A DNA stretch of 64,000 nucleotides. Origin: Entomobacter blattae. GTDB lineage: Bacteria; Pseudomonadota; Alphaproteobacteria; Acetobacterales; Acetobacteraceae. The translations under genes were made by a program, and so were the position numbers. Below the pieces are notes generated by a model, which made no database searches, was not told the DNA's origin, and was given only the letters and a program-made list of their open reading frames with translations. Positions 1-12,769 of this stretch are shown piece after piece; the stretch's first letter is position 1; each line of letters starts with the position of its first letter. The stretch spans positions 62,001 through 126,000 of the forward strand of contig NZ_CP060244.1 in assembly GCF_014672835.1 (NCBI RefSeq). The letters run 5' to 3'.

Positions 1-7
1 AAACAAA

Positions 8-38
8 ACTCTGGAGGATTTTCCTCCAGAGTCAAACA
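8..38 (-). terminator. Intrinsic terminator of tuf
   Basis: A perfect 11-bp inverted repeat (8-18 and 22-32) with a 3-base loop. Read leftward it is followed by a T-rich run at the window edge. It lies just past the tuf stop codon and should end the transcript there. Confidence 0.85.
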
Positions 39-49
39 CTTAATAATAC

Positions 50-1240
50 TTATTCAACAATAGAGGATACAACGCCTGCACCCACTGTGCGGCCACCCTC
101 ACGAATAGCGAAACGAAGACCTTCATCCATAGCAATTGGAGCAATCAATTCCACATCCATCGCCGCATTATCACCTGGCATAACCATTTCCGTTCCTTCC
201 GCCAGATGAACAACACCGGTCACATCAGTCGTGCGGAAATAAAACTGTGGACGATAATTCGTAAAGAATGGGGTATGACGGCCACCTTCTTCTTTTGTCA
301 GAATATAAGCTTCTGCCTTAAATTTCTTATGAGGATTAATTGAACCTGGCTTTGCAAGAACCTGTCCACGCTCAACGTCCTCACGCTTTGTTCCACGAAG
401 CAGAGCCCCAATATTGTCACCAGCCTCTCCACGATCAAGCAACTTACGGAACATCTCAACGCCGGTTACAGTTGTCTTAACAGTATCACGAATACCGACA
501 ATATCAACTTCATCACCAACGTTTACAGCACCACGCTCTACACGGCCAGTCACCACGGTGCCACGGCCAGAGATTGAGAAAACGTCTTCAATTGGCATAA
601 GAAATGGACGATCAACAGGGCGTTCTGGTTGCGGAATATAAGAATCAACAGCGTCCATCAGATCTTTAATGCGGTTTTTTCCAATTTCTGGGTCACCATC
701 TTCCAGGGTGGCCAGAGCAGAACCTTTAATGATTGGAATTTCATCACCAGGGAACTGATAAGAAGAAAGCAGTTCACGAATTTCCATCTCAACCAGCTCC
801 AGAAGCTCTGGATCGTCAACCTGGTCAACTTTGTTCATGAAAACCACCAGAGCAGGAACACCTACCTGACGGGCTAGAAGAATGTGCTCACGTGTTTGAG
901 GCATTGGGCCATCTGCAGCAGAAACCACCAGAATAGCACCATCCATCTGCGCAGCACCCGTAATCATATTTTTTACGTAGTCAGCGTGACCAGGACAATC
1001 AACGTGAGCATAGTGACGCTTACCAGTTTCATACTCAACATGCGCTGTTGAAATAGTAATACCGCGAGCACGCTCTTCAGGTGCCTTATCAATCATATCA
1101 TAGGCAGTAAAGGATGCCCCACCAGCCTCAGCCAAAACCTTTGTGATCGCTGCCGTGAGGGTGGTTTTTCCATGATCAACGTGACCAATGGTTCCAATAT
1201 TACAGTGCGGTTTATTCCGCTCAAACTTTGCCTTTGCCAT
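50..1240 (-). CDS. tuf: Elongation factor Tu
   Basis: EF-Tu is the GTPase that delivers aminoacyl-tRNA to the ribosomal A site. The 396-residue protein has the usual bacterial length. The P-loop GHVDHGKT is at residues 19-26, the switch II DCPGH motif near residue 81 and the NKVD guanine-specificity motif near residue 136; the two beta-barrel domains follow and are complete. It is the last gene of a leftward ribosomal run and ends at a strong hairpin terminator. The gene directly upstream is rpsG with 73 bases between; fusA, which usually sits there in the str operon, is missing. The short gap may hold its own promoter, which I could not assign. Confidence 0.98.
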   Translation of the reverse strand: MAKAKFERNKPHCNIGTIGHVDHGKTTLTAAITKVLAEAGGASFTAYDMIDKAPEERARGITISTAHVEYETGKRHYAHVDCPGHADYVKNMITGAAQMDGAILVVSAADGPMPQTREHILLARQVGVPALVVFMNKVDQVDDPELLELVEMEIRELLSSYQFPGDEIPIIKGSALATLEDGDPEIGKNRIKDLMDAVDSYIPQPERPVDRPFLMPIEDVFSISGRGTVVTGRVERGAVNVGDEVDIVGIRDTVKTTVTGVEMFRKLLDRGEAGDNIGALLRGTKREDVERGQVLAKPGSINPHKKFKAEAYILTKEEGGRHTPFFTNYRPQFYFRTTDVTGVVHLAEGTEMVMPGDNAAMDVELIAPIAMDEGLRFAIREGGRTVGAGVVSSIVE

Positions 1241-1313
1241 TATTCAATATCTCCGTTCTGGTGCCCACTGGGACAAAATAGCATGTAGAAATCTAATATA
1301 CTCAATAACCAAA

Positions 1314-1793
1314 TTACCAACGATAATGACTAAACGCTTTATTGGCTTCAGCCATACGATGCGTGTCTTCACGTTTTTTTACAGCTGCACCACGGTTATT
1401 TACCGCATCGAGCAGCTCATTTGAAAGACGCTCCTGCATGGTATTTTCACCACGCTTCCGAGAAGCATCTATCAGCCAACGAATGGCCAATGCCTGCCTG
1501 CGCTCTGCACGAACCTCAACAGGAACCTGATAGGTAGCACCACCCACACGGCGCGAACGAACCTCAACCACTGGCTTGACATTGTCTAAAGCCTCATGAA
1601 ACATCTGAACAGGATCCCCAGAAGAGCTCCCACCACGAGATTTTAATGCATCAAGGGCACCGTATACAATCCCTTCAGCGATTGATTTCTTGCCATCATA
1701 CATAAGCGCATTCATGAAGCGCGTGATAACGACATCTCCAAATTTTGGATCAGGAAGAATCTCGCGCTTAACTGCGCGATGACGGCGACTCAT
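1314..1793 (-). CDS. rpsG: 30S ribosomal protein S7
   Basis: S7 nucleates assembly of the 30S head by binding the 3' domain of 16S rRNA and contacts the E-site tRNA. The 159-residue product begins [20 protein letters not shown], the standard S7 N-terminus, and ends in the usual HYRW-type tail. It lies 14 bases downstream of rpsL and is surely co-transcribed with it. In many bacteria S7 represses its own operon; I see no leader structure that proves this here. Confidence 0.98.
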   Translation of the reverse strand: MSRRHRAVKREILPDPKFGDVVITRFMNALMYDGKKSIAEGIVYGALDALKSRGGSSSGDPVQMFHEALDNVKPVVEVRSRRVGGATYQVPVEVRAERRQALAIRWLIDASRKRGENTMQERLSNELLDAVNNRGAAVKKREDTHRMAEANKAFSHYRW

Positions 1794-1807
1794 ATCTTAA
1801 TTCCCTC

Positions 1808-2179
1808 TTACTTCGGCCTCTTGGCGCCATATAACGAACGACGCTGACGGCGTTTTGCAATACCTTGCGTATCCAATACACCACGTAAAATATGATAGCG
1901 AACACCAGGAAGGTCCTTAACACGACCACCGCGTATCAAGACCACACTGTGCTCTTGAAGGTTATGCCCTTCACCAGGGATATAACTCACAACCTCATAA
2001 CCATTTGTCAGACGAACCTTCGCAACCTTACGCAAGGCCGAGTTCGGCTTCTTAGGTGTCGTTGTATAAACACGCGTACAGACACCACGCTTTTGCGGAC
2101 AACCCTGCAAAGCAGGCACTTTATTGCGCTTGGCCGCTGGCTCACGACCCTTAGCAATTAACTGGTTGATGGTCGGCAT
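1808..2179 (-). CDS. rpsL: 30S ribosomal protein S12
   Basis: S12 lies at the decoding centre and controls translational fidelity. The 123-residue product has the canonical start [12 protein letters not shown] and the conserved [20 protein letters not shown] segment (about residues 40-59). The lysines where streptomycin-resistance substitutions usually fall are wild type. It is the first gene of the rpsL-rpsG unit, with about 420 untranslated bases separating it from rpoC. Confidence 0.98.
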   Translation of the reverse strand: MPTINQLIAKGREPAAKRNKVPALQGCPQKRGVCTRVYTTTPKKPNSALRKVAKVRLTNGYEVVSYIPGEGHNLQEHSVVLIRGGRVKDLPGVRYHILRGVLDTQGIAKRRQRRSLYGAKRPK

Positions 2180-2405
2180 GCGCCTTTCCCAATCCTCATC
2201 TAAAAATAAGCCTTAATACCCAACAGAATATTACGGCTATTATTCATAACAAAAACCCGCTTTAGATAGTGTAACACCATCCTCACGGGGAATACATAAC
2301 ACATATGGCCTAAGTTGTGCATTATGCAAACGGCACCATACGATTCGAGTGTTGTATTCGTCTGCAACTGCTATTCCCAAATAACAGGTTGCTGTGGGCG
2401 CGAGA

Positions 2406-2433
2406 ATTACAAAACAGCTACGCTTTTGTCAAG
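2406..2433 (-). promoter_or_regulatory. Candidate promoter for rpsL-rpsG
   Basis: On the minus strand a perfect -35 hexamer TTGACA (2428-2433) is followed, after a short 15-base spacer, by TGTAAT (2406-2411), a five-of-six match to the -10 consensus. It lies about 230 bases upstream of rpsL. The spacer is shorter than the optimum of 17, so this is a prediction only. Confidence 0.4.
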
Positions 2434-2520
2434 CCCGCAATAGGGTGAATGTTTTGCCATTCTCTGTATAGAGTTCTCTTTACAATAGTTTTACTATTTT
2501 TACAAAATAAAATAGCGACT

Positions 2521-2562
2521 TTAAAAAAAATAAGTCAGATAGCCTGCCATCTGACTTATTTT
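2521..2562 (-). terminator. Intrinsic terminator of rpoBC
   Basis: A 14-bp perfect inverted repeat (2527-2540 and 2549-2562) with an 8-base loop. In the leftward direction it is followed by an uninterrupted T run, 36 bases after the rpoC stop. Confidence 0.85.
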
Positions 2563-2597
2563 GAACACACAATATCATCCAGTAGTGAATAAAAAGG

Positions 2598-5500
2598 CTA
2601 TTCAGCGGCCTCTACATCTCCTTCTGTTGAAGACATTTTCTGAATAGGCTGTGGATCATCCTGAGCAGCAACTGCACGAAGACGATTCATAACACTGCCC
2701 GTTCCCGCAGGAATAAGACGCCCGACAATCACATTTTCTTTCAGCCCATTAAGGGTATCGACTTTACCAGAAGTCGCGGCCTCTGTGAGCACACGAGTCG
2801 TTTCCTGAAACGAGGCTGCAGAAATAAAGGATTGAGTTTGCAATGAGGCCTTGGTAATCCCCTGAAGGACTGGAGTCGCTACCGCAGGCCTTTCATCACG
2901 TGCAAGATATTTACTGTTTTCTTGATCGAACTCAGCCCGATCAACAATTTCTCCGATAAGATATGTTGTATCACCAGGCTCTTGAATTTCGACCTTTTGC
3001 AGCATCTGCCTTACGATGACTTCAATATGTTTATCGTTAATCTTGACACCCTGAAGCCTATAAACACTTTGAATTTCATTAATGAGATATTCCGACAAAG
3101 CTTCAATCCCAAGCACTTTCAAGATATCATGCGGCACCCTAGGACCATCCACCAAAGGATCGCCCTGCATGACAAAATCCCCTTCTTGAACAGAGATATG
3201 TTTCCCTTTGGGAATAAGATAATCCGTCTCTTCCCCCGTTTCATCGTTCTTAATCACAATACGACGCTTGGCCTTATAGTCCTTCCCAAATTCAACACGA
3301 CCTGGTGCTTCAGCAATAATAGCATGATCCTTTGGCCGGCGGGCTTCAAACAGCTCTGCCACACGAGGAAGACCACCAGTGATATCGCGCGTTTTCGAGC
3401 CTTCACGAGGAATACGGGCTAAGACATCCCCTGCATTCACCACAGCGCCGTTCTGTACAGAAAGAAGGGAATCTGGAGACAGGAAGTAACGCGCATCATT
3501 CCCATTTGAGAGTTTAACCACGTTGCTTTTGGCATCTTTAAGTTGAAGCCTTGGGCGTAAATCTACACCCTTCGACGCCTGTTTATAATCCACAACAACC
3601 TTAGAGGTAAGGCCCGTAACCTCATCCATTCGTTCAATAAGGGTTATCCCCTCAATCAGATCAAGATACTCAACCGTGCCAGGCTGTTCGGTTATAATAG
3701 GAAGTGTATAAGGGTCCCACTCCGCCATTTTCTGATGGCGTTCAACTTTGGCACCATCTTCCACCAAAAGCCTCGCCCCGTAGGGCACACGATAACGGGC
3801 GCGCTCTGTACCTTGCTCATCCTTCAAGAGAATCTCACAGTTACGAGACATAATAATAGGCACATTCTGACTATTATGAACGATGTTACGATTGCGGATT
3901 TCTATGACACCATCACGAGAGGCTTCAACCATAGATTGCTCCGCACCACGCTGAGCTGCCCCCCCAATATGGAAGGTTCTCATAGTTAACTGTGTGCCAG
4001 GCTCACCAATGGACTGCGCAGCAATAACACCCACAGCCTCACCAATATTAACCGGAGTCCCACGAGCAAGATCACGCCCATAGCATTTCGCACACACGCC
4101 AACCTTGCTATCACAGGTTAAAACAGAACGAATAAGAACACTCTCAACGCCAGCTTTTTCTATACGCTCAGCATCAGCCTCTTCAATTAAGGTATTAACC
4201 TTGACGATAACTTCGCCTGAAACAGGGTGCACAACATCTGCAGCTGCCGTGCGGCCTAGGACACGCTCTGAAAGGGATGAGATAACCTCGCCCCCGTCCA
4301 TAACGGCACGAAGGCTTAACCCACGTTCTGTTCCGCAGTCCTGTTCAATAATAATGGAATCCTGGGCAACATCTACCAATCGCCGGGTTAGATAGCCTGA
4401 ATTTGCAGTCTTCAGTGCTGTATCGGCCAATCCCTTACGCGCACCATGGGTAGAGGTAAAGTAGTCAAGAACAGATAGCCCTTCCTTAAAGTTAGCTATA
4501 ATGGGCTGCTCAATAATCTCCCCCGAAGGTTTTGCCATAAGCCCACGCATCCCCGCCAGCTGTTTCATCTGCGCTGGCGACCCACGAGCCCCTGAATGAC
4601 TCATCATCCAGACAGAGTTAATAGGCTTACCCTCTTCCTGTTTGGAGATTTCCTTCATCATCGCAGCCTGGACTTCATCCGTGCATCGAGACCAGGCATC
4701 AACAACTTTGTTGTACCGCTCACCTGCAGTAATAAGACCATCCTGATATTGCTGTTCAAACTCTTTAACCTCATTAGCTGTGCGCTCAACGAGAGGCTGC
4801 TTTTCAGCAGGGATAATCATGTCATCCTTACCAAAGGAAATACCTGCTTTAGCGGCTTGGCCAAACCCGAGGCCCATTAAACGATCAGCAAAAATCACAC
4901 ACTCTTTTTGTCCACAATGACGATAGACCATATCGATGACATCAGAGATCGTCTTTTTGGTGAGCTGTTTATTAATAAGGTCGAAGGAGATGGCTGGATT
5001 TTTAGGTAAAATCTGTGCAATGAGCATCCTTCCTGGTGTGGTGACCACAGTCTGGCGAACACTCCTTCCCTCAGCGTCAATTGCTTCATAACGGGCACGG
5101 ATCTTGTCGTGCAGTTTAATGACACCACTATTAAGGGCATATTCTATCTCACCAATCGAGGCAAAGGCCGTAGCACCCACCCTTACCAGCCGACCCTGAT
5201 CATCATACTCGCTCTGGTCAGGCGTATTTCTAAATTCAGGGGTCTCAAGGCTAAGATAATAAAGCCCCAACACAATATCTTGTGACGGCACAATAATCGG
5301 CTTCCCATTGGCAGGGCTGAGAATATTGTTCGTCGACATCATCAACACGCGCGCCTCAAGCTGGGCTTCAAGGCTTAAGGGAACATGCACCGCCATTTGG
5401 TCGCCATCAAAATCGGCATTAAAGGCCGTACAAACCAACGGATGAAGCTGAATAGCTTTACCTTCTACCAAAATGGGCTCAAAGGCCTGAATGCCCAGCC

Positions 5501-6794
5501 GATGCAACGTAGGCGCACGGTTGAGCATAACAGGATGCTCCCGGATCACTTCCTCAAGAATATCCCATACTTCCGGCCGCTCCTTTTCCACCATCCGCTT
5601 TGCAGCCTTGATAGTTGTCGCATGACCATATTTTTCAAGCTTGGAATAAATGAACGGCTTAAACAGCTCCAGTGCCATTTTCTTAGGTAAACCGCACTGA
5701 TGTAATTTGAGCTCAGGACCCACCACAATAACAGAACGACCGGAATAATCCACACGCTTACCAAGAAGGTTCTGACGGAAACGCCCCTGCTTTCCTTTCA
5801 GCATATCAGAAAGAGATTTCAGAGGTCTTTTATTAGCCCCTGTGATGGCTCTCCCCCTACGCCCGTTATCAAACAAAGCATCGACAGATTCCTGAAGCAT
5901 ACGCTTTTCATTACGGACAATAATATCGGGTGCACGCAACTCAATCAGTCTTTTTAGACGATTGTTACGGTTGATCACACGGCGATATAAATCATTCAGG
6001 TCAGAAGTTGCAAAACGCCCTCCATCCAAAGGCACTAAAGGACGTAATTCAGGAGGAATAACAGGAACAATATCAAGAATCATCCATTCCGGACGAACGC
6101 CGCTCTCCGCAAAGGCCTCTACCAACTTCAAACGCTTCACCAGCTTTTTGCGTTTGACTTCTGAATTAGTCTCCTTCAGCTCAACTCGCAGCTTTTCCTT
6201 TTCCTCGTTACAGTCAATGCTAGAGAGAATCTTTTTAATCGCCTCAGCACCAATACCGACTTCAATCCCTTCATCCCCATACTCTTCCATAACACTAAAA
6301 TACTGCTCTTCTGTCAAAAGGCTGTATTGCTTAAGAGGTGAAGTGCCAGGCTCTAGAACAATGTAACTTTCGAAATACAAGACCTTTTCAAGATCCTTAA
6401 GGGTAAAGTCCACCATTAAACCAATACGACTTGGCAATGATTTAAGAAACCATATATGCGCAACTGGGCTAGCCAACTCAATATGGCCCATCCTATCGCG
6501 GCGAACTTTCGCCAAGGTAACCTCTACCCCACATTTTTCACAGACAATCCCACGAAATTTCATACGTTTATACTTACCGCATAAACATTCGTAATCTTTT
6601 ATGGGGCCAAAAATCCGCGCACAGAACAGCCCATCACGCTCTGGTTTGAAAGTACGATAATTAATCGTCTCAGGTTTCTTTACTTCACCATAGGACCACG
6701 AGCGAATCTGCTCAGGTGAAGCCAGCTGAATTTTGATTTGATCAAATGACAATGTTTGGCCATTCTGACCAAGGATCTTCATGATTTCATTCAT
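2598..6794 (-). CDS. rpoC: RNA polymerase subunit beta'
   Basis: RpoC forms, with RpoB, the catalytic cleft of RNA polymerase. The 1398-residue product has the N-terminal zinc cluster ([20 protein letters not shown], about residues 70-90), the catalytic magnesium loop [12 protein letters not shown] near residue 460, the trigger-loop/bridge-helix region and the second zinc site with CYGRDLARG-type sequence near residue 890. Length and domain order are normal for alphaproteobacteria. It follows rpoB after 105 bases and ends at a strong hairpin terminator. Confidence 0.98.
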   Translation of the reverse strand: MNEIMKILGQNGQTLSFDQIKIQLASPEQIRSWSYGEVKKPETINYRTFKPERDGLFCARIFGPIKDYECLCGKYKRMKFRGIVCEKCGVEVTLAKVRRDRMGHIELASPVAHIWFLKSLPSRIGLMVDFTLKDLEKVLYFESYIVLEPGTSPLKQYSLLTEEQYFSVMEEYGDEGIEVGIGAEAIKKILSSIDCNEEKEKLRVELKETNSEVKRKKLVKRLKLVEAFAESGVRPEWMILDIVPVIPPELRPLVPLDGGRFATSDLNDLYRRVINRNNRLKRLIELRAPDIIVRNEKRMLQESVDALFDNGRRGRAITGANKRPLKSLSDMLKGKQGRFRQNLLGKRVDYSGRSVIVVGPELKLHQCGLPKKMALELFKPFIYSKLEKYGHATTIKAAKRMVEKERPEVWDILEEVIREHPVMLNRAPTLHRLGIQAFEPILVEGKAIQLHPLVCTAFNADFDGDQMAVHVPLSLEAQLEARVLMMSTNNILSPANGKPIIVPSQDIVLGLYYLSLETPEFRNTPDQSEYDDQGRLVRVGATAFASIGEIEYALNSGVIKLHDKIRARYEAIDAEGRSVRQTVVTTPGRMLIAQILPKNPAISFDLINKQLTKKTISDVIDMVYRHCGQKECVIFADRLMGLGFGQAAKAGISFGKDDMIIPAEKQPLVERTANEVKEFEQQYQDGLITAGERYNKVVDAWSRCTDEVQAAMMKEISKQEEGKPINSVWMMSHSGARGSPAQMKQLAGMRGLMAKPSGEIIEQPIIANFKEGLSVLDYFTSTHGARKGLADTALKTANSGYLTRRLVDVAQDSIIIEQDCGTERGLSLRAVMDGGEVISSLSERVLGRTAAADVVHPVSGEVIVKVNTLIEEADAERIEKAGVESVLIRSVLTCDSKVGVCAKCYGRDLARGTPVNIGEAVGVIAAQSIGEPGTQLTMRTFHIGGAAQRGAEQSMVEASRDGVIEIRNRNIVHNSQNVPIIMSRNCEILLKDEQGTERARYRVPYGARLLVEDGAKVERHQKMAEWDPYTLPIITEQPGTVEYLDLIEGITLIERMDEVTGLTSKVVVDYKQASKGVDLRPRLQLKDAKSNVVKLSNGNDARYFLSPDSLLSVQNGAVVNAGDVLARIPREGSKTRDITGGLPRVAELFEARRPKDHAIIAEAPGRVEFGKDYKAKRRIVIKNDETGEETDYLIPKGKHISVQEGDFVMQGDPLVDGPRVPHDILKVLGIEALSEYLINEIQSVYRLQGVKINDKHIEVIVRQMLQKVEIQEPGDTTYLIGEIVDRAEFDQENSKYLARDERPAVATPVLQGITKASLQTQSFISAASFQETTRVLTEAATSGKVDTLNGLKENVIVGRLIPAGTGSVMNRLRAVAAQDDPQPIQKMSSTEGDVEAAE

Positions 6795-6899
6795 GCTATA
6801 AACCTACCCTTGAGGGAGCCTGATTGAAGGATTTACCCCTCCCCAACCAGGCAATAAAGAAAAAATCAAACCTATATTAAGACAAACCAGTGGTCTCTC

Positions 6900-9800
6900 T
6901 TACTCAGAGCCTTGCTCAAGCTCAACATTCAAACCGAGAGATTTGAGCTCTTTTACCAGCACATTAAAGCTTTCTGGTATGCCTGCTTCAAAATCATCCT
7001 GCTCGCGCACGATGGCCTCATATACCTTAGTTCTTCCCGAAACATCATCAGACTTAACTGTCAGCATTTCCTGAAGGGTATAGGCAGCCCCGTAAGCCTC
7101 TAAAGCCCAGACCTCCATCTCTCCAAAGCGCTGACCACCAAACTGGGCTTTACCACCCAAAGGTTGCTGGGTGACCAAAGAATAAGGCCCAATAGAACGA
7201 GCGTGGATTTTGTCATCAACCAGATGATGAAGCTTCAGCATGTAAATATAGCCAACAGTGACTTCCCGCTCAAACATCTCTCCTGTTCGCCCATCTACCA
7301 AGCGGGATTGACCAGAATGACTAACACCAGCCTGTTTTAACATGTTTTCAATATCGGGAATGCTTGCCCCATCAAACACGGGGGTCATAATGGGCACACC
7401 TTTTCGTAGATTGTCACACAGCTCAATAAGCTGGCTATTTTCAAGGCTGGCTATGTCTTCCTCATAAACCCTTTCCCCATAAACCTCTTTGAGTTTATTA
7501 AGAAGGGTCTGCTTAGTCTCCATATTGCGCTGATAGTCGTCAACCAGCTGACCAATGTTTTTGCCCGTATTGGCACAGGCCCAACCCAAATGGGTTTCCA
7601 ATATTTGCCCCACATTCATACGTGATGGCACACCTAAAGGATTAAGAACAATATCCATTGGTGTTCCATCTTCAAGAAAGGGCATATCTTCAACAGGCAC
7701 AACACGAGAGACAACCCCCTTATTGCCGTGCCGCCCGGCCATTTTATCGCCAGGTTGAAGCTTGCGCTTTACGGCAATGAAGACCTTTACCATCTTCATC
7801 ACACCAGGAGGAAGCTCGTCACCTCGCTGAAGCTTCTCGACCTTATTTTCAAACCGGTCTTGGATACGCTGAACAGAGCTATCGAATTCCCGTTTAAGGG
7901 CCTCAATCTCCTCCATCACACGATCGGACTCAACAACGATATTCCGCCACATGCCGCGGGGATGTTCGCCCAAGACCTCTTCAGTGATCACAACCCCAGA
8001 ACGAATTCCCTTGAAGCCTGCTTCAGCTGTTTGGCCAATTAATTTCTCTTTTAAACGGTTATAGAAAGAACGTTCCTGAATAGCGCGCTCATCATCACGA
8101 TCTTTTGCCAAGCGTTCAATTTCTGCACGCTCAATGGCCATGGCGCGCTCGTCCTTATCCACTCCACGACGAGAAAACACCCGCACATCTACAACCGTTC
8201 CCGAGGTTCCAGGAGGAAGCCTTAAAGAAGTATCGCGTACATCAGAGGCTTTTTCACCAAAAATAGCACGTAACAGCTTCTCTTCAGGGGTCATCGGGCT
8301 TTCCCCTTTGGGGGTAACCTTTCCAATCAGGATATCGCCAGGGTTGACCTCTGCCCCTATATAGACAATGCCGGCCTCATCCAGATTACGAAGAGCCTCT
8401 TCACCGACATTAGGAATATCCCGGGTGATTTCCTCTTGCCCCAACTTGGTATCGCGAGCCATCACTTCAAATTCCTCAATGTGAATCGAAGTAAAAACAT
8501 CATCACGGGCAATCCGCTCTGAAATCAAGATAGAATCTTCGAAATTATAGCCATTCCAGGGCATAAAAGCCACAAGAACATTCCGCCCTAAGGCCAACTC
8601 ACCAAGATCTGTTGAGGGACCATCGGCAATGATATCACCTGCCCCAACACTATCCCCTACCCGTACAAGAGGACGCTGATTAATACATGTAGACTGGTTA
8701 GAGCGCATATATTTACGCAAACGATAAATATCGACACCCTGCGTCGCCCCAGAATCGTCCGTTACTCGTATAACGATACGAGCACCATCAATCTGGTCAA
8801 TCACTCCCCCACGCTTGGCCACAATGGTAGCCCCTGAATCCTTGGCAACAGCCGCTTCCATTCCCGTGCCCACCAATGGGGCATCAGACTGAATAAGCGG
8901 AACAGCTTGGCGTTGCATGTTTGAACCCATAAGGGCACGGTTAGCATCGTCATTTTCCAAAAATGGTATTAGTGCTGCTGCTACTGAAACCAGCTGCTTG
9001 GGAGAAACGTCACAAGCGGTAACCTCCTCAGGCTGAACCAGGCGGAAATCACTTCCTTTGCGGACAGAAACCAGATCATCTACCAAACGGCCATCTGCAT
9101 CCTGCTTGGCATCGGCCTGTGCTACGACCAACCTTTCCTCTTCCATGGCAGAAAGATATTTCCACCCATCCTGAAGAACGCCATCCTGCACAAGACGATA
9201 AGGGGTTTCAATAAAACCGTATTTGTTTACTTTAGCATAGGTTGCCAAAGAGTTGATCAGCCCAATATTGGGCCCTTCAGGGGTTTCAATCGGGCAAATA
9301 CGACCGTAATGGGTTGGATGAACATCGCGCACCTCAAACCCTGCACGTTCACGGGTCAGCCCTCCCGGCCCAAGTGCTGACAACCGCCGTTTATGGGTAA
9401 CTTCAGACAAAGGATTGGTCTGGTCCATAAACTGGGATAACTGGGAAGATCCAAAAAACTCACGGACAGCAGCTGCCGCAGGTTTGGCATTGATCAGATC
9501 ATGGGGCATCACTGTATCGATATCGACAGAACCCATACGCTCACGAATAGTGCGCTCCATGCGCAATAGGCCAATACGATACTGGTTTTCCATCAATTCG
9601 CCTACAGAGCGCACACGACGATTGCCGAGGTTGTCAATATCATCAACCGCACCGCGGCCATCTTTAAGGTCGCACATCACTTTAATCGTGCGTAGAATAT
9701 CCAGCTTTGTAAGAACCCGATTGTCATCATTCTCCTCAAGCCCCAAGCGCATATTCATTTTAACACGCCCGACAGAGGAAAGGTCATAACGATCAGAATC

Positions 9801-11072
9801 AAAGAAAAGCCCATGGAAAAGAGATTCAGCTGTCTCTCTTGTTGGAGGCTCCCCTGGACGCATAACACGATAAATGTCAATTAACGCATCTTCTCGGCTC
9901 GCATTCTTGTCAGCCATCAGGGTATTACGAATCCAAGGGCCGTTATTGGCATCTATAGCAAGAGTGGGTAGGCTTTTTAGACCTGCAGCTTCAATAGCAG
10001 CAAGACGCTCCTCCGTAATCTCTTCCCCAGATTCGCCGTAAATTTCCCCTGTTGTTTCATTAACAAGATCACAGGCGATATAACGACCAATGAGATCAGA
10101 TTCTGTTGCCAAAACTTCTTTGGTTGTTTCGGCAATTTTCCGTACGGTCCGCGCTGTAAGCTTTTCGTCTGCCTGAGCAATCACTTCCCCGGTTTTGGCA
10201 TCAACGAGAGGCGATAAAAGCTTCATTCCACGGAAAGCTTCAGGAACAAAACTCCGGGCCCAGCCTTTTTTAGTTTTGCGAAACTCAACCGTCTCATAGA
10301 AATAGGAAAGGATTTCATCGTCATCCATCCCCTTAATTTCCATGACATCAACATCGCCCCCCTCAGCAAGACGCTCTGCCCTAGCTTTTTTGGAATATTC
10401 ACTCTCCAACGCATAAAGCAGAGTGGTAACGGGCAATTTGCGCTTACGATCTATACGAACGTAAATGAGGTCTTTACTGTCAAACTCAAAATCCAACCAT
10501 GAACCACGATAAGGAATAACCCGGGCTGCAAAAAGATACTTGCCTGAAGAGTGTGTCTTTCCTTTATCATGATCAAAAAATACACCAGGACTGCGATGCA
10601 TCTGCGAAACAATGACACGTTCTGTTCCGTTGATAATAAAGGTGCCGTTATCTGTCATAAGCGGCATATCACCCATATAAACAGGCTGCTCTTTGATATC
10701 ACGAATAGAGCGGGAACCGGTATCTTCATCCACATCCCAAACTATTAAACGCAAGACAACCTTAAGAGGAGCGGCATAGGTAAGACCACGTTGAATACAT
10801 TCTTCAACATCATATTTTGGCTCTTCTAACTCGTAGTCCACAAATTCTAGACGACCACGACCTGCGAAATCATTAATAGGAAAAACCGAAACAAAAACTT
10901 CCTGTAAACCCGTACGCGTGCGGCTATCTGGCGAGACGTTCATCTGAAGAAAAGACTCGTAGCTTGCCCTCTGCACATCGATCAAGTTGGGCATGGGAGC
11001 AATTTCTGGAATTCTACCAAAATTCTTGCGAATACGCTTACGCCCCGTGAACGATTTTGTGATTGCGTTCAT
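6900..11072 (-). CDS. rpoB: RNA polymerase subunit beta
   Basis: RpoB forms the other half of the polymerase cleft and contains the rifampicin pocket. I place the start at 11072 ([20 protein letters not shown]), giving 1390 residues. A start 39 bases upstream is open, but it has no ribosome binding site, while 11072 follows a purine-rich GGAGCAGGGAAAG stretch and matches known family N-termini. The rifampicin region ([20 protein letters not shown] and the following [11 protein letters not shown]) shows wild-type residues, implying drug sensitivity. It is preceded by paired hairpins in the rplL-rpoB gap and followed by rpoC. Confidence 0.97.
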   Translation of the reverse strand: MNAITKSFTGRKRIRKNFGRIPEIAPMPNLIDVQRASYESFLQMNVSPDSRTRTGLQEVFVSVFPINDFAGRGRLEFVDYELEEPKYDVEECIQRGLTYAAPLKVVLRLIVWDVDEDTGSRSIRDIKEQPVYMGDMPLMTDNGTFIINGTERVIVSQMHRSPGVFFDHDKGKTHSSGKYLFAARVIPYRGSWLDFEFDSKDLIYVRIDRKRKLPVTTLLYALESEYSKKARAERLAEGGDVDVMEIKGMDDDEILSYFYETVEFRKTKKGWARSFVPEAFRGMKLLSPLVDAKTGEVIAQADEKLTARTVRKIAETTKEVLATESDLIGRYIACDLVNETTGEIYGESGEEITEERLAAIEAAGLKSLPTLAIDANNGPWIRNTLMADKNASREDALIDIYRVMRPGEPPTRETAESLFHGLFFDSDRYDLSSVGRVKMNMRLGLEENDDNRVLTKLDILRTIKVMCDLKDGRGAVDDIDNLGNRRVRSVGELMENQYRIGLLRMERTIRERMGSVDIDTVMPHDLINAKPAAAAVREFFGSSQLSQFMDQTNPLSEVTHKRRLSALGPGGLTRERAGFEVRDVHPTHYGRICPIETPEGPNIGLINSLATYAKVNKYGFIETPYRLVQDGVLQDGWKYLSAMEEERLVVAQADAKQDADGRLVDDLVSVRKGSDFRLVQPEEVTACDVSPKQLVSVAAALIPFLENDDANRALMGSNMQRQAVPLIQSDAPLVGTGMEAAVAKDSGATIVAKRGGVIDQIDGARIVIRVTDDSGATQGVDIYRLRKYMRSNQSTCINQRPLVRVGDSVGAGDIIADGPSTDLGELALGRNVLVAFMPWNGYNFEDSILISERIARDDVFTSIHIEEFEVMARDTKLGQEEITRDIPNVGEEALRNLDEAGIVYIGAEVNPGDILIGKVTPKGESPMTPEEKLLRAIFGEKASDVRDTSLRLPPGTSGTVVDVRVFSRRGVDKDERAMAIERAEIERLAKDRDDERAIQERSFYNRLKEKLIGQTAEAGFKGIRSGVVITEEVLGEHPRGMWRNIVVESDRVMEEIEALKREFDSSVQRIQDRFENKVEKLQRGDELPPGVMKMVKVFIAVKRKLQPGDKMAGRHGNKGVVSRVVPVEDMPFLEDGTPMDIVLNPLGVPSRMNVGQILETHLGWACANTGKNIGQLVDDYQRNMETKQTLLNKLKEVYGERVYEEDIASLENSQLIELCDNLRKGVPIMTPVFDGASIPDIENMLKQAGVSHSGQSRLVDGRTGEMFEREVTVGYIYMLKLHHLVDDKIHARSIGPYSLVTQQPLGGKAQFGGQRFGEMEVWALEAYGAAYTLQEMLTVKSDDVSGRTKVYEAIVREQDDFEAGIPESFNVLVKELKSLGLNVELEQGSE

Positions 11073-11428
11073 CGCTTTCCCTGCTCCATCTTGCTTGAAA
11101 TTTCCATCCACACCGCTGTGCGTTTAACTCTCGTGCTCTGATTTTTGCCTAACAAAAACAGACTATCCCTATTTTGCATTCAGGCTCCATTAACGTAAGA
11201 AACTTACCCGAAATAACGCGCTTAATATCTTTAAAATGGGCACACCATACCTAATAAATTCACTTGCCCTTAATGCCATTAGCGGAAAACCACCGATTTA
11301 CCCTTAACGCCCCCGCCATTCCTTAGGAGGTAAACGGCCAAATGGGGTGAGAACCGAACAGATTCTCACCCCTACTTAAATTAAAGTAGCAAAAATAACT
11401 TAGGTTTACTACCAAAAATTTAAGCCTC
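11073..11428. other. rplL-rpoB intergenic region
   Basis: About 356 bases without a gene. It holds the strong hairpin described separately (11344-11372) and the rpoB ribosome binding site region. This position is classically where an attenuator and an RNA processing site lower rpoBC expression relative to the ribosomal genes; only the hairpins are visible here. Confidence 0.6.
11344..11390 (-). promoter_or_regulatory. Paired hairpins, likely rplL-rpoB attenuator
   Basis: A perfect 10-bp stem (11344-11353 with 11363-11372) is directly preceded, in the transcribed direction, by a smaller stem made of CTACTT and AAGTAG around 11372-11389. No T run follows the large stem, so it fits a partial terminator or processing site better than a full terminator. 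Function is inferred from the known rplL-rpoB arrangement in proteobacteria. Confidence 0.55.
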
Positions 11429-11803
11429 TTATTTAATTTCGATAGTAGCCCCTTGTTCTTCAAGGGTCTTTTTGATTTTTTCTGCTTCGTCTTTATTGAC
11501 ACCCTCTTTAAGAGGTTTTGGAGCCCCTTCCACGAGATCCTTAGCTTCTTTCAAGCCTAGACCTGTAATGGCCCGAACTTCTTTAATAACGTTAATTTTC
11601 TTCTCGCCAGATTTTGCCAGAACTACTGTAAATTCTGTCTTTTCTTCAGCAGGGGCCCCACCAGCAGCAGGAGCTGCTGCAGCCACAGCAACAGGAGCTG
11701 CTGCAGAAACACCCCATTTTTCTTCCAAAAGTTTAGAAAGTTCTGCTGCTTCAAGAACGCTTAAAGCAGAAAGGTCATCAACAAGTTTATTTAAATCAGC
11801 CAT
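11429..11803 (-). CDS. rplL: 50S ribosomal protein L7/L12
   Basis: L7/L12 forms the flexible stalk that recruits translation factors. The 124-residue acidic protein has the N-terminal dimerisation helices, an Ala/Pro/Gly-rich hinge at about residues 38-55 and the C-terminal factor-binding domain containing [20 protein letters not shown]. It follows rplJ after 67 bases. A shadow frame on the other strand is not a gene. Confidence 0.98.
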   Translation of the reverse strand: MADLNKLVDDLSALSVLEAAELSKLLEEKWGVSAAAPVAVAAAAPAAGGAPAEEKTEFTVVLAKSGEKKINVIKEVRAITGLGLKEAKDLVEGAPKPLKEGVNKDEAEKIKKTLEEQGATIEIK

Positions 11804-11870
11804 TTTGGTTTCTTTCTCTATTTACTAAACACAACAATACCCTCCCCAAAAGAAGGGTAAAACACTCTTA

Positions 11871-12395
11871 TTAGGCGGCTTCCGCCCCACCCTTGGATGA
11901 ATAAGCACCCAAAACCCGAGCAATCTGTCCTGCTGGCGCCTGTAATACACCAGCAATTCGTGTTGCCGGTGTAGAAATAAGACCCACCAGCTTGGCACGC
12001 AGCTCATCAAGCGATGGCAGTTCAGCCAATGTCTTGATGGCAGACACATCAAGTGCCTGCTCGCCTAAAGCGCCACCAACGATAACAAATTTCTCATTGA
12101 TCTTGGCGAACTCAACGGCAGTTTTTGCAACAGCAACAGGGTCATCAGACCAAGCAAGTGCCGTTGGCCCCTTTAATAAGGGGGCAATACCGTCAAAGCG
12201 GGTGCCATTCAGAGCGAGGGTCGCTAACCGGTTTTTGGCAACTTTATAGCCCACACCAGCACTCCGCATACGCCTTCTAAGCTCTGTTGCATCAGCAACC
12301 GTCAGCCCATCATTTCTGGTTACAACAACCATAGACGTTTCTGCGAAGACAGCCGAAAGGGAGGCTACAAATTCACGCTTCTCCGTACGGTTCAA
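11871..12395 (-). CDS. rplJ: 50S ribosomal protein L10
   Basis: L10 anchors L7/L12 dimers to 23S rRNA at the stalk base. The 174-residue product begins MNRTEKREFVASLSAVFAET and carries the RNA-binding N-terminal domain and a C-terminal helix for L7/L12. It is first in a rplJ-rplL unit and is separated from rplA by 374 bases, the usual position of the L10 autoregulatory leader. Confidence 0.97.
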   Translation of the reverse strand: MNRTEKREFVASLSAVFAETSMVVVTRNDGLTVADATELRRRMRSAGVGYKVAKNRLATLALNGTRFDGIAPLLKGPTALAWSDDPVAVAKTAVEFAKINEKFVIVGGALGEQALDVSAIKTLAELPSLDELRAKLVGLISTPATRIAGVLQAPAGQIARVLGAYSSKGGAEAA

Positions 12396-12769
12396 TTCCC
12401 GTCTCCTTCATTCGACAGAGTGCTTCTCTAAAGCATTCTGCCTAGGTTACCCTTAAGAGCTACCTCGATTTTGAAGTATGCTCCAGCTCGCCTGCCCCAA
12501 AGTAAAAACGGAAAAAACCACGATAACAAAAACCAAAATTCCTGTATCTGGCCCCGTCTCCCAGCCGTAAAATTAAGGCTTATGCCACGTCTGGTCTCGG
12601 ACAGGATCGGGAAAACAAATAATTGCTTCCCTACGCCACCCCAGCATTATCTTCTGCTGGAGTGGAGATTCTTACTCATCATTCATTAACGCTATAAAAC
12701 AACGTTACACAACATTTCTACCAGAGAGTTCTACAAGACCCATCCCATTAAAGAGACCTTCTTGAATCA
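12396..12769 (-). promoter_or_regulatory. rplJ leader region
   Basis: There is no gene in these 374 bases. In proteobacteria the L10-L7/L12 complex binds a structured leader here and represses rplJL translation. One clear hairpin is visible, CCAGCA with TGCTGG (12641-12646 and 12655-12660), and the region is rich in short complementary stretches, but I cannot confirm the kink-turn binding site. A promoter is expected but not assigned. Confidence 0.45.

Larger units (their letters stand above)
2180..2597. other. rpoC-rpsL intergenic region
   Basis: This 418-base stretch has no plausible gene. It contains the rpoC terminator at its right end (2521-2562) and a candidate promoter for the rpsL-rpsG unit near 2406-2433; the remaining 230 bases would be a long rpsL leader in which I see no recognisable RNA family. 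Confidence 0.6.
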
